Assembly: GCA_900544275.1 (NCBI GenBank)
Contig: UQUU01000006.1
Location: forward strand, 62,001-126,000
Length of the DNA stretch: 64,000 nucleotides
Reading direction: 5' to 3'
Source of the DNA: an uncultured Succiniclasticum sp.
GTDB lineage: Bacteria > Bacillota > Negativicutes > Acidaminococcales > Acidaminococcaceae
Shown: piece by piece, positions 20,880 to 30,290 of the stretch
How the letters are laid out: every line of letters starts with the position of its first letter
Position numbering within the stretch: position 1 is the stretch's first letter
Program-made: the position numbers and the translations under genes
Notes under the pieces: model-generated
Database searches by the model: none
The model's input: the letters and a program-made list of their open reading frames with translations, nothing else
What the model was told of the DNA's origin: nothing

Positions 20880-22256
20880 TCATCCTCTCAATTCCTGAAC
20901 CAGTTCTTCGCCGATTTTATAAACATCCCCTGCACCCATGGTAATGATCAGATCCCCTGCTTTGGCATCCTGCAGAAGATAGTCTTCCGCCTGACGGAAA
21001 GACCCCATGCAGCAGACCGCTTGTCCGGTCGCGCGATGAATGGCTTCGGCCAGTTCTTCGCTATTCACGCCGGGGATTGGATTCTCACCGGCCGAATAGA
21101 CGGGCATCAGGATCAGCGCATCGCAGTCGGTAAAGCAATGACAAAATTCTTCGTGCAGCAGTTTTGTCCGGCTGTAGCGATGGGGCTGGAAGACGCAAAC
21201 GACACGGGCCACCCCGCTGGCTTTAGCCGCATTGAGCGTCGCCCCGATCTCAGTGGGATGGTGGGCGTAGTCATCTACGATCCAAATGCCTTTTGCTTTT
21301 CCTTTCGTTTCAAAACGGCGCCGGGCGCCGCTGAATGTTTTCAGCGCCTCAATAATCGCTTCCGGCGCGATGCCCATCAGACGAGAGGCGGCAAAAGCGC
21401 CTAAAGAGTTCAGCACATTGTGCCGTCCCGGCACGATCAGGTGTATGCGCCCCAGCTCTTTTCCCTCTCCGTACACGGTATAGTCGGTTCCTTCAATCGT
21501 ATGGCGCACGTCTTTGGCATAATAATCGCAGTCTTCCGTCAGTCCATAGGCAATGAACTTGCGGTCCGTTTCTTTTGCCAGCCGGCGAATCGGAGCACTG
21601 TCCATACATAAAACCGCAGTTCCACCCGATTTCATATTCTCTACATGCTGTTTAAAAGCCTGATAAATGTTTTCGGTGGTCCCGTAGTGGTCCAGATGGT
21701 CATCCTCAATATTGGTAATTACGGAAATATAGGAGGTGAATTTTAAGAAGGAACCATCACTTTCATCGGCTTCCGCTACGACCCAGTCGCTTTTTCCGTT
21801 GCGGGCATTGCCGTGCAGCGACGCTACATCGCCCCCGATGACCACGGTAGGATCCGCGCCGGCTTCTGTGGCGATTACGGAGATCATAGCGCTGGTGGTG
21901 GTTTTGCCGTGCGCTCCGGCCACCGTCACACCGCGGATCCCCGCTCCATTTAAAAGCGCTTTCAGAATATCACTGCGGTGCAGGATCGGTAAGCCTTGCT
22001 CCCGGGCCGCCAGCAATTCCGGATTGTCCGCATGGATCGCGGTAGATACCACAACGGCATCGGCCCCCTGTATATGTGAAACCGCGTGTCCCCGATACAG
22101 CTGCGCGCCGGCTTCCGTCAGCTCTGCCGCCATATGGCCCTCCTGTAGATCGGAACCCGTCACCCGGAAACCGCGTTTGACCAGGACATAAGCCAACGCG
22201 CTCATACCGGCGCCGCCAATTCCAATAAAGTGGATTTGTTTGTACCTCTCCAACAT
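20880..22256 (-). CDS. murC: UDP-N-acetylmuramate--L-alanine ligase
   Basis: MurC adds L-alanine to UDP-MurNAc with ATP, the first stem-peptide step. I choose ATG 22256 (458 aa), giving MLERYKQIHFIGIGGAGMSA, the family N-terminus. An upstream start would run back into murG. The Rossmann GIGGAGMS is at about 12-19. The ATP-binding AGAHGKTTTS is near 110, the DDYAHHPTEI signature near 340, and the C-terminal ligase domain is complete. The gene begins 16 bp after murG. Confidence 0.97.
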   Translation of the reverse strand: MLERYKQIHFIGIGGAGMSALAYVLVKRGFRVTGSDLQEGHMAAELTEAGAQLYRGHAVSHIQGADAVVVSTAIHADNPELLAAREQGLPILHRSDILKALLNGAGIRGVTVAGAHGKTTTSAMISVIATEAGADPTVVIGGDVASLHGNARNGKSDWVVAEADESDGSFLKFTSYISVITNIEDDHLDHYGTTENIYQAFKQHVENMKSGGTAVLCMDSAPIRRLAKETDRKFIAYGLTEDCDYYAKDVRHTIEGTDYTVYGEGKELGRIHLIVPGRHNVLNSLGAFAASRLMGIAPEAIIEALKTFSGARRRFETKGKAKGIWIVDDYAHHPTEIGATLNAAKASGVARVVCVFQPHRYSRTKLLHEEFCHCFTDCDALILMPVYSAGENPIPGVNSEELAEAIHRATGQAVCCMGSFRQAEDYLLQDAKAGDLIITMGAGDVYKIGEELVQELRG

Positions 22257-22272
22257 CTTTGTACCCCCGCGT

Positions 22273-23376
22273 TTATTTGCGCACCAAAGCCAGCGCCTGT
22301 TTGACAATTTCCTGCGCCGCTTTCGGCCGGCCGGCTTTCTGCGCCGCATTTTGCATTTTTTGCAAGATCTCTTTATGCAGCAATAAATGCTCTATTTTTT
22401 CTTCCAAAACTTCCCCTGTCAGGTTTTTATCCAAAATGACCTGAGCCGCGCCTACCGCTTCCAGTGCCCGGGCGTTAAATTCCTGATGGTTGGCCGTAGC
22501 ATAGGGAAATGGCACCAGAATGGAAGGAATCCCTTTGGCGGTCAATTCCGCCAGGCCGATGGCCCCCGCTCTGAATACAGCGATGTCCGCCGCGGCCAAG
22601 GCTAAGGGCATATCATACAAATAAGGTTTAATATGAATATTGCTTTTGAAACCGCCCAGTTCTTCTACCTGACGCTGATAGTCTTCGTAGTTATTCTTGC
22701 CGGTGGCGTGCAAGATCTGCACATCATCCCGGCCGGATAAATTTTTTTCCAGCTGCAGCGCCGCCTGATTGACAGAAGCCGCCCCCAGACTGCCGCCGGC
22801 AATCAATACCGTTGCTTTCCCGGAATCCAGACCAAAAGCTTTGATTCCCTCAGCCCGGGTACTTTGCATTACTTCCGCCCGAATAGGGTTGCCGGTAAAG
22901 ATTTTTTTTGCCTTGCCCTTAAAATACTTGTCAGCTTCGCTGTAGCCTAAAAAAATACGATTGACAAAACGAGCCAGAATTTTATTGGTCATGCCCGGCA
23001 GTGCATTCTGTTCCTGCACACAGGCGGGAATCCCCTGTAAAGCTGCTAAAAACACGATTGGTCCGCAGACATAGCCGCCGGTGCCGATCACCAGATCCGG
23101 CTTGTATTCTTTGAGCAATTTTCTGGCCTCAGCCAGTCCGGTACATAATTTATAGACTGATTTCAGAGTATCCGGGCTGAAATGGCGTTGGAATCCCTGT
23201 ACATCGATAAAATCAATGGGGTAACCCGCCCGGGGCACCAGGTCTTTTTCCAGACCGTGCCGTGTGCCTACAAAACGGATCTCCGCTTCCGGCTTCAGTT
23301 TTTTAATCGTATCGGCGATCGTCAGCGCCGGGTAGATATGCCCGCCGGTACCGCCGCCGGATAGGATTATTTTCAT
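22273..23376 (-). CDS. murG: UDP-GlcNAc:lipid I N-acetylglucosaminyltransferase MurG
   Basis: MurG transfers GlcNAc to lipid I at the inner face of the cytoplasmic membrane, making lipid II. The 367-aa GT-B enzyme has GGGTGGHIYPAL at residues 7-18, IGTGGYVCGP, and a C-terminal donor site with FRAGAIGLAELTAKGIPSIL. It sits between murD and murC; ftsW, common between murD and murG, is not here. The spacing to murD is 20 bp. Confidence 0.97.
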   Translation of the reverse strand: MKIILSGGGTGGHIYPALTIADTIKKLKPEAEIRFVGTRHGLEKDLVPRAGYPIDFIDVQGFQRHFSPDTLKSVYKLCTGLAEARKLLKEYKPDLVIGTGGYVCGPIVFLAALQGIPACVQEQNALPGMTNKILARFVNRIFLGYSEADKYFKGKAKKIFTGNPIRAEVMQSTRAEGIKAFGLDSGKATVLIAGGSLGAASVNQAALQLEKNLSGRDDVQILHATGKNNYEDYQRQVEELGGFKSNIHIKPYLYDMPLALAAADIAVFRAGAIGLAELTAKGIPSILVPFPYATANHQEFNARALEAVGAAQVILDKNLTGEVLEEKIEHLLLHKEILQKMQNAAQKAGRPKAAQEIVKQALALVRK

Positions 23377-23396
23377 TGGTACGCCTCCGTACTGTA

Positions 23397-24752
23397 TTAT
23401 TTGGCGAAGCCTTTCACCAGTTCTTTAAAATAGTTGCCTCTTTCCGCCATGTCACGGAACATATCAAAGGAGGCACAGGCCGGCGAAAGCAGTACCACCT
23501 GAGGCGCTTTTGCCCGGGCATGGGCCATTTCCACTGCTTCTTGGAAGCTGCCGGCCAGCAGAATATTTTCTATCCCCGCCGCTTTCGCCGCTTCGTGGAA
23601 ACGCTGCTGGGAAGCACCCAGTAAAATCAGCAGATCCGCTTTTTCCCGCACGACCTGCATCATTTCCGCCAACGGCGTCATTTTGTCTTCGCCGCCGGCC
23701 AGTAAAATCACATGCCCCTGAGAAAAGGCGTTCAGCGCTTTGATCACCGCGTCGGTATTGGTCGCTTTGGAATCGTTATAATAAGAGACTCCGTCAATGG
23801 TGGCCACATATTCAATACGGTGGGCGACCCCTTTAAAATCTAAAAGCACCTGCCGCATCTGTTCCGGTCCTACACCGGCAAAGAAACCGCAGGCAATGGC
23901 TGCCAGCACGTTTTCTTCGTTATGTGCGCCAAAAATCTGCAATTCGTCCTTATGGCAGATCTCCGCTTTCGTATTGCCCCACTGCAGGATGAAGCTCCCG
24001 TCTTTCATGTAAACACCCTGAGGCAGAACGGTGTTGCGGCTGAAATAGCAAAGTTGCCCGCGGGATTTCCCCCCCCAGGTCCGAACCTCCGGATCATCAT
24101 AATTTAAGATGGTTACATCCTGACCTTGTTGATTGATAAATATATTTTGTTTGCAGCGGCCGTATTCTTCCATGGTCTTATGCCGTGTCAAATGGTCGGG
24201 TGTCAGGTTCAGCACCGCCGCAATCTGCGGGCGGAAGCTTTGGATCCCTTCCAACTGATAACTGGATACTTCGGCAGCAACCCAGCTGTCTTTATCCAGG
24301 TCCTTGATTTCTGCGGACAAAGCCCTGCCGATGTTACCGCCGACTGCGGTTTTTACAGGCAGCGTCTTCAGCATTTCCCCCACCAGAGTGGTCGTTGTGG
24401 TTTTCCCGTTAGTACCGGTAATGGCGACCATATGTCCGGCATAATTACGAAAAGCCAGTTCGATTTCAGCAATGACTTCGATGCCTTTCTCCTGGGCTTT
24501 TTTTACCAACGGCGTATCCATGGGAATCGCCGGAGAAAGAATGATCTGCTGTATGCGGTCCAAAAGGAACTCGCCCCGTCCGAAAACGAAGCCACCGCCA
24601 TTTTGTACCAATAATTCGATAAATTCAAAATCCAGATTCCGGGGCGTATCATCGTATAAAAAAACCTGTTTTCCCAGCGCTGCCAGTTCCATCGCCGCGC
24701 CACGGCCGCTGATACCGGCGCCAAACACCATTACCGCTTGGACTTCGGACAT
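23397..24752 (-). CDS. murD: UDP-N-acetylmuramoyl-L-alanine--D-glutamate ligase
   Basis: MurD adds D-glutamate. I place the start at ATG 24752 (MSEVQAVMVFGAGISGRG, 451 aa), 2 bp after the mraY stop. A longer reading would add 34 residues that lie inside mraY. Motifs are GAGISGRG, the P-loop ITGTNGKTTTT near 115, NLTPDHLTRH and NDSKATNTDAV. The size and order are normal for Mur ligases, and the gene is coupled to mraY. Confidence 0.96.
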   Translation of the reverse strand: MSEVQAVMVFGAGISGRGAAMELAALGKQVFLYDDTPRNLDFEFIELLVQNGGGFVFGRGEFLLDRIQQIILSPAIPMDTPLVKKAQEKGIEVIAEIELAFRNYAGHMVAITGTNGKTTTTTLVGEMLKTLPVKTAVGGNIGRALSAEIKDLDKDSWVAAEVSSYQLEGIQSFRPQIAAVLNLTPDHLTRHKTMEEYGRCKQNIFINQQGQDVTILNYDDPEVRTWGGKSRGQLCYFSRNTVLPQGVYMKDGSFILQWGNTKAEICHKDELQIFGAHNEENVLAAIACGFFAGVGPEQMRQVLLDFKGVAHRIEYVATIDGVSYYNDSKATNTDAVIKALNAFSQGHVILLAGGEDKMTPLAEMMQVVREKADLLILLGASQQRFHEAAKAAGIENILLAGSFQEAVEMAHARAKAPQVVLLSPACASFDMFRDMAERGNYFKELVKGFAK

Positions 24753-24754
24753 CG

Positions 24755-25753
24755 TTACATCCCACCCTTTCCTGCACACCATAATCCTAAACCTGCCAAA
24801 CAGAAGATACAGCTGACCAATGTAAAAATCGCCACTACCTTTGTTTCTTGCCAACCGCCCAGTTCAAAATGATGATGGATAGGCGTCATGCGAAAAATCC
24901 GTTTCCCACCGGTGTGACGGAAATAAAAGACCTGCAGGATCACGGAAAGCGCTTCACAGACGTAAAGACCCCCCACAAAAACCAGCAAAAGCTCCGTATG
25001 GGTCAACAGCGCCAGCGACGCTACGGCTCCCCCCAGCGCTAAAGAACCTGTATCACCCATAAACACTTTGGCGGGATAGTGATTCCAAACCAAAAAACCC
25101 AGGCAGCTTCCCAACACCGCCATGGCAAACAGGCACAGTTCCCCTTCTCCCGCCTGCCAGGCGACAAAAGCATAGGTCGCCATGACGGGCAGACTGACAA
25201 AAGAGACCAAACCGTCCAGACCATCGGTCAAATTCACTGCATTAGTCGTTCCCACCAGCAGCAGCAATACCAGCACATAATAGAGATACCCCAGTTGCAG
25301 GCTTACGGCTGTACCCGGGATCCACAGCTGGGTGCCGGCACTGCCCATATGTTGGTTGACGTAATAAATATAGGCCAGTGCCAACGCGATCTGCAAAGCA
25401 AATTTCTGTTTGGCCGTTAACCCCAGGTTGCGTTTCTTTACAATTTTGATGTAATCATCCAAAAAGCCGATCAGCGCATGTCCGAAGGTCAACACAAAAG
25501 CCATGAGTAGCAAGGGAGTAAAACGATTCCAGATCACCATTGCTACCAGGAGACCCGTCAACAGCATGATCCCGCCCATCGTAGGCGTGCCGCTTTTTTT
25601 CATATGGCTGGCCGGTCCTACCTCCCGGATGCTCTGCCCAAACTTCAGCTTGTGCAGCGCCGGGATCAACACCGGCCCCATCGCCGCGCATACGGCCAGG
25701 GATGTCAATAAGGCACCCAGGGCCTGCATGGCTGTAATATCCATAAATTGCAC
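24755..25753 (-). CDS. mraY: Phospho-N-acetylmuramoyl-pentapeptide transferase
   Basis: MraY is the integral membrane enzyme that moves phospho-MurNAc-pentapeptide onto undecaprenyl phosphate, making lipid I. The 332-aa product has about ten hydrophobic segments. Cytoplasmic loops carry GTPTMGG, FLDDYIK with the catalytic Asp pair, NAVNLTDGLDGL, FMGDTGSL and the metal-site TPIHHHFE. It lies between murF and murD with 9- and 2-bp gaps. Confidence 0.98.
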   Translation of the reverse strand: MQFMDITAMQALGALLTSLAVCAAMGPVLIPALHKLKFGQSIREVGPASHMKKSGTPTMGGIMLLTGLLVAMVIWNRFTPLLLMAFVLTFGHALIGFLDDYIKIVKKRNLGLTAKQKFALQIALALAYIYYVNQHMGSAGTQLWIPGTAVSLQLGYLYYVLVLLLLVGTTNAVNLTDGLDGLVSFVSLPVMATYAFVAWQAGEGELCLFAMAVLGSCLGFLVWNHYPAKVFMGDTGSLALGGAVASLALLTHTELLLVFVGGLYVCEALSVILQVFYFRHTGGKRIFRMTPIHHHFELGGWQETKVVAIFTLVSCIFCLAGLGLWCAGKGGM

Positions 25754-25762
25754 CAGACTTTC

Positions 25763-27211
25763 CTAATCTAAGGTCTCAGTATGAATCGCTGATACCTTAT
25801 TTTCTTTGTTTTCCGGACTTTGCGGCGTCTTAAACACCAACGCGACCAGCGCCCCTACCTGCATCGAATGAGAACCCTTTAAAAGCACTATGTCGCCGGG
25901 CTGCAATAATGTCCGAAGCGCGGCTGCGGCCTCTTCTTTATTAGCAAAATACCGGGCGTCCACGCCTGCTGCCTTTGCCGCCGCCACGGTCTCTGCAGTT
26001 TCCGGACCATAGCCCAGAAGCAGATCGGTAGCTGCCGCAGCGGCCATCTGTCCCACCGAAGCATGGGCTTCCCGGGAGGTATGACCTAATTCCAGCATAT
26101 CCGCTACCACCGCAATGGTACGGCAGGGCGCTGCGGCGCCCTGTTTGAGTTTCGCCAGCATGGCAAATGCCGCTTCCATAGAGGCCGGGCTGGCGTTATA
26201 GGCGTCATCGATTACCGTATAAGAACCAAAATGCAATACTTCCTGGCGACTGTCTGTGATTCGGACGGCAGCCAGCGCATTTTTCATATCATTTAATTTT
26301 ACACCAAAATACCTTCCTACTGCAATAGCGGCCAGAGCGTTCATCACATTATGCTCCCCGATGAGAGGAAGAAAGATAGTGGCTTCCTCTGTACCTGCTT
26401 TACATAAGAACGTACTGCCTGTTGCCGTGATCTCCACAGCTTCAGCCCGTACATCATCCTCCGGCTGCAGGCCAAACCAGCTGACCGGCACATGCAGTTT
26501 GCTCTCCATCGCCCTTACCCGGGGCAGATCGCCGTTTAAGACCGCAAATCCATCCTGAGGCAGATCTTCCAATATCTCGCTTTTCGCTTTGGCAATATTA
26601 GCCAGGCTGCCCAATTCCCCCACATGGGTGGAGCCTACGTTGGTGATGACCGCCACATCCGGTTTGGCAAAGGCGCACATCGCTTTGATCTGACCCAGTC
26701 CCCGCATCCCCATTTCGGTAACGGCGATTTCTGTTGTAGGCGTGATTTCTAACAGCGTGTGGGGCAGACCGATTTCATTATTAAAATTTCCCCGGGTCTT
26801 GCTTACTTTGTAACGCGTTGCAAGAACCGCCGCAATCATATCCTTGGTAGAAGTCTTACCATTGGAACCGGTGATGCCCACTACCTTTAAATGCGGAAAA
26901 CTCATACGATAAAAAGAGGCAATATCCTGATACGCTTTCAACGTATCCGGTACCAGTATCTGCGGAAGGCCGGAAGGAGTTTCAACCGGCCGGGACACAA
27001 CTGCCGCCGCCGCGCCCTTGGACGCCGCCTGACCCACATACGCATGGCCGTCAAACGTATCGCCCTGCAAAGCGATAAACAGCTCGCCCGGACGAATCGT
27101 ACGGGTATCGGTACTCACACCGGTAAAATTCAGTTCCCCGATTTTTGTATCAGGATTTGCTCCGAGGCAGGAACCCTTTGTCGCTTTCAGTACATCTGTC
27201 AGTGTAATCAT
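25763..27211 (-). CDS. murF: UDP-MurNAc-tripeptide--D-alanyl-D-alanine ligase
   Basis: MurF adds D-Ala-D-Ala to the tripeptide. The start is ATG 27211, overlapping the murE stop in ATGA, which gives a 482-aa product beginning MITLTDVLKATKG. It has the P-loop GITGSNGKTSTKD near 110, the NEIGLPHTLL motif and DDAYNASPASM near 320, typical of MurF. Translational coupling to murE is likely. Confidence 0.96.
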   Translation of the reverse strand: MITLTDVLKATKGSCLGANPDTKIGELNFTGVSTDTRTIRPGELFIALQGDTFDGHAYVGQAASKGAAAAVVSRPVETPSGLPQILVPDTLKAYQDIASFYRMSFPHLKVVGITGSNGKTSTKDMIAAVLATRYKVSKTRGNFNNEIGLPHTLLEITPTTEIAVTEMGMRGLGQIKAMCAFAKPDVAVITNVGSTHVGELGSLANIAKAKSEILEDLPQDGFAVLNGDLPRVRAMESKLHVPVSWFGLQPEDDVRAEAVEITATGSTFLCKAGTEEATIFLPLIGEHNVMNALAAIAVGRYFGVKLNDMKNALAAVRITDSRQEVLHFGSYTVIDDAYNASPASMEAAFAMLAKLKQGAAAPCRTIAVVADMLELGHTSREAHASVGQMAAAAATDLLLGYGPETAETVAAAKAAGVDARYFANKEEAAAALRTLLQPGDIVLLKGSHSMQVGALVALVFKTPQSPENKENKVSAIHTETLD

Positions 27212-28698
27212 GCTTTTTTGCCTTCCCAAAACGCTTCCACCACTTCTTTGTCATCAAAGTGGATCGTTCGATCTTTCAGTATCTGATAATTTTCATGGCC
27301 TTTGCCGGCAATCAAGACAACATCCTCCGGCGCCGCTTGGGTCAGTGCATAGTGGATCGCTTCTTTCCGGTCCAGGATACGGGTCACCGTTTTCTCCGGC
27401 GGAACTGACGTCATGGAGACGGTGATTTGACGTATAATATCTTCCGGGTCCTCCGTCCGGGGGTTATCGGACGTAACAACAATATCGTCCGCCAGATCCA
27501 GGGCAATTTTTCCCATGATCGGACGCTTTTTATTGTCCCGGTCGCCGCCGCAGCCAAACACGACCCATAAATGTCCTTTGGTAATCAGCCGGGCTGTACG
27601 CAGCACGTTTTCCAAGCCGTCCGGCGTATGAGCATAATCTACGATCACACTGTAGGGCTGTCCGGCCTCTACCAGTTGAAAACGTCCGGGCACACCGGAA
27701 AAACCTTGCAGCACCTGCTCAATTTTAGCTTTGTCCACGTTTTCCACCAGTAATGCCCCTACGGCACACATTACATTATAAACGTTAAATTCGCCGGTAA
27801 TTTTCAGATGCAGATCCATGTCCCCGACAGGCGTATGGAGGACCAGATGCATTTGTTTGGCTTCGATCGCATAGCGCAGCGGATAGATATCATTCTCTTT
27901 GCCTTTGCCATAAAATAATTTTCGTACCTTGGTACGAGCTGCGATTACTGCCGTACTGGGGTCGTCCGCATTAAAGACCGCCGTTTTCCCCTGCTTCCTG
28001 CCCACTTCCGACAGCTGTTCAAAAAGCAGGCTTTTGGCGTCCCTGTAAGCCTCCATCGTCTTATGGAAATCCAGATGATCTTCTGTAATATTGGTCAGCA
28101 CGGCCGTATCAAATTCGATCCCTGCCACCCGGCGCAGCGCTAGCGCATGGGAGGAAACTTCCATCACCACATACTGGCAGCCCGCCTCCTTCATCCGATA
28201 TAAAAACTTCTGCAAATCCACTACATCCGGTGTGGTGTTGTGGGAGACAATGCTTTCTTCCCCGATCAGCACATTAATCGTACCGATCAGGCCGCATTGT
28301 TTTCCATCTTCTTTTAATACCTGGCGAATAATATTGGTGCTGGTGGTTTTCCCATTGGTACCCGTCACACCGATCATCCGCATGGTTTTTCCGGGATAAT
28401 CAAAGAAATATGGCGCAAGCAGCTCCATCGCCGCCCGGGTATCATCGACCTGCAGCAGCGTCATGCCGTCCGGCGCCACTGCCGGCAGATCTTCTACCAA
28501 AGCCGCCACAGCGCCTTTTTGCGCCGCTCCGGCTAAGAATTTATGTCCGTCTACATGCGCGCCTTTCAGCGCAATAAACAGGCTCCCTGGCGCCACTTCG
28601 CGAGAGTCTGCGGTTACATCGGTAACGGTCTGATCCAGCGAACCGAACACTTTCACTGCGGGCAACCTGTCCACTAAGGCATGTAGTTCTTTTTCCAT
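27208..28698 (-). CDS. murE: UDP-MurNAc-L-Ala-D-Glu--meso-diaminopimelate ligase
   Basis: MurE adds the third stem-peptide residue. The 496-aa product starts at ATG 28698 behind AAGGGGG. The upstream reading would enter the leader hairpin. The P-loop is GVTGTNGKTSTT near 105. The substrate motif is DNPRTEDP near 400; DNPR is the mark of diaminopimelate-adding MurE rather than lysine-adding enzymes, so the wall is DAP-type. An extended -10 promoter and a hairpin stand just upstream, so transcription may restart here within the dcw cluster. Confidence 0.97.
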   Translation of the reverse strand: MEKELHALVDRLPAVKVFGSLDQTVTDVTADSREVAPGSLFIALKGAHVDGHKFLAGAAQKGAVAALVEDLPAVAPDGMTLLQVDDTRAAMELLAPYFFDYPGKTMRMIGVTGTNGKTTSTNIIRQVLKEDGKQCGLIGTINVLIGEESIVSHNTTPDVVDLQKFLYRMKEAGCQYVVMEVSSHALALRRVAGIEFDTAVLTNITEDHLDFHKTMEAYRDAKSLLFEQLSEVGRKQGKTAVFNADDPSTAVIAARTKVRKLFYGKGKENDIYPLRYAIEAKQMHLVLHTPVGDMDLHLKITGEFNVYNVMCAVGALLVENVDKAKIEQVLQGFSGVPGRFQLVEAGQPYSVIVDYAHTPDGLENVLRTARLITKGHLWVVFGCGGDRDNKKRPIMGKIALDLADDIVVTSDNPRTEDPEDIIRQITVSMTSVPPEKTVTRILDRKEAIHYALTQAAPEDVVLIAGKGHENYQILKDRTIHFDDKEVVEAFWEGKKA

Positions 28699-28723
28699 GG
28701 TAAAATCCCCCTTAAATTGAAAT

Positions 28724-28743
28724 GGCAGCCTAAAGAGGCTGCC
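28724..28743 (-). promoter_or_regulatory. Hairpin in the murE leader
   Basis: GGCAGCCT and AGGCTGCC pair perfectly around a 4-nt loop, between a putative promoter and the murE SD. On the minus strand no clean T-run follows, so a processing or stability element, or a weak attenuator, is more likely than a full terminator. Confidence 0.5.
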
Positions 28744-28760
28744 TTTCAAAAATCTATTAT

Positions 28761-28769
28761 ATTATATCA
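28761..28769 (-). promoter_or_regulatory. Extended -10 promoter upstream of murE
   Basis: On the minus strand TGATATAAT matches the extended -10 form TGnTATAAT. No good -35 is seen at 17 bp. It would start an internal transcript about 55 nt before the murE ATG. Confidence 0.5.
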
Positions 28770-28837
28770 CACAAGATTTCAAAAGGCTATATATACTTGA
28801 AGGCATCCTGTTACCCGGAATATAACCATTCGAATTA

Positions 28838-29212
28838 CTATTTTTTATTAGCCTTGACATAAATGTTGCTGCGGGCCACTTTCATCCCCAGCGATTTTTC
28901 CGCAATGGAGGTGATACGCTCCGGGCCTTTCAGCTGATCTACTTCAATCTTCAGTTCCGCATTGTGCGCGATCAGGCTGGATTCCTGCGTCTGGAGACGG
29001 ATCAGTTGATTGCCGGAATTCACCAGCGCTGCGCTGCGCATCACGGTAACGGCATACATAGCCAGCACCACTCCCACCACCAAAAACAAACGGCGGCGGA
29101 ACAATTTATAGTTGGCTTTGCGAAGACGCCGGGGTTTATTTTTTTCTGTCTTATTCGCCCGACTTTGCGGATACTCCCAGGTTTCTTCGTAATTATATTT
29201 GCGCGCTAACAT
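28838..29212 (-). CDS. ftsL: FtsL-like cell division protein
   Basis: The 124-aa protein has a basic cytoplasmic part (1-35), one membrane helix (about 37-58) and a short periplasmic coiled coil (about 65-105, LIRLQTQESSLIAHNAELK), the FtsL/DivIC form. FtsL with FtsQ and FtsB activates septal peptidoglycan synthesis. Sequence identity in this family is low, so the call rests on topology and on its place between rsmH and murE. The ftsI/spoVD gene that normally follows ftsL is missing. Confidence 0.82.
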   Translation of the reverse strand: MLARKYNYEETWEYPQSRANKTEKNKPRRLRKANYKLFRRRLFLVVGVVLAMYAVTVMRSAALVNSGNQLIRLQTQESSLIAHNAELKIEVDQLKGPERITSIAEKSLGMKVARSNIYVKANKK

Positions 29213-29351
29213 ATCCTTTTCCCCTTTGCTTTTCTGCGGTCAGGCCGCTTATTTTATCATCTATATTTGCGGAAACCGGTACGACCCTATAAAGGAATTC
29301 TTTCATACCGTTATTTTTACCAGTTGGACCGTGCGGTACTTCGTTCATAAG

Positions 29352-30278
29352 TTACAGCTTTTCTGCAAAACGAAGGCGGGCGCTGCGTGCCCTTGGATTC
29401 TTTGCGATTTCCTCTTCCCCCGGCAGCCGGTTACCCGGTTTTTTTATTACCGGTTTTTTACCGCAGACACAGGGCATATGCGGAGGACAGGTACAGCCTT
29501 TGGCTAACTGCGCCAGTTTTTGCTTGACGATTCGGTCTTCCAGCGACTGGAAAGTGATCACGCCAATACGGCCGCCACTGACCAGAGCGCTTATCGCATC
29601 ATCTACAGCCTGCTCCAAAATCCCCAGTTCATCGTTGATTTCGATCCGTAAGGCCTGAAACGTCCTTTTGGCCGGATGGGGGCCATCCTTACGCGCACCT
29701 TTCGGAATCGCTTTTTTAATCACATCCACCAACTGAAACGTGGTTGTCAGCGGCGCTTTCTGTCTGGTCAGAACGATAAACTGAGCAATCCGTTTATGCC
29801 AGCGTTCTTCTCCATAGCGCCAGATCAGGTCAGACAGGGCTTCTTCACTGTAGGTATTCACTACGAACGCCGCTGTTTTCTCTGTTTGCTGATCCATACG
29901 CATGTCCAAAGGACCGTCGTGCATATAGGAAAAGCCTCTTTCTGCCATATCCAGCTGATGGGAAGATACACCCAGGTCAAACAAGACGCCGTTTACTGCC
30001 TGTACCTGCAAGCGGCTTAAGACGCTTGCCAGGTCTTTGAAATTAGCTTTGACGATGTCCACTCGGCAGGCAGCTTTCGCTAATCGCTCCTGCGCTGCGG
30101 CTAAGGCTTCCTCATCCTGATCGATGCCGATCAGGCGGCCCCGAACAGACAACAAAGACGCAATCTTTTGGGAATGACCCGCGCCACCCAGTGTACAGTC
30201 TACATAGATGCCGTCCGGATCGGTAACAAGCCAATCCACGCTTTCCTGCAAAAGTACGCTGACATGTTCAAATTCCAT
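29352..30278 (-). CDS. rsmH: 16S rRNA (cytosine(1402)-N(4))-methyltransferase RsmH
   Basis: RsmH (MraW) methylates N4 of C1402 in the 16S rRNA decoding site using SAM. The 308-aa product begins with EFEHVSVLLQE and has DCTLGGAGHS, GIDQDEEA and GVLFDLGVSSHQLD. Late motifs include HPAKRTFQALRIEIN and FQSLEDRIVK. It is complete and follows mraZ by 12 bp. Confidence 0.97.
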   Translation of the reverse strand: MEFEHVSVLLQESVDWLVTDPDGIYVDCTLGGAGHSQKIASLLSVRGRLIGIDQDEEALAAAQERLAKAACRVDIVKANFKDLASVLSRLQVQAVNGVLFDLGVSSHQLDMAERGFSYMHDGPLDMRMDQQTEKTAAFVVNTYSEEALSDLIWRYGEERWHKRIAQFIVLTRQKAPLTTTFQLVDVIKKAIPKGARKDGPHPAKRTFQALRIEINDELGILEQAVDDAISALVSGGRIGVITFQSLEDRIVKQKLAQLAKGCTCPPHMPCVCGKKPVIKKPGNRLPGEEEIAKNPRARSARLRFAEKL

Positions 30279-30290
30279 CGGCGGCTCCCT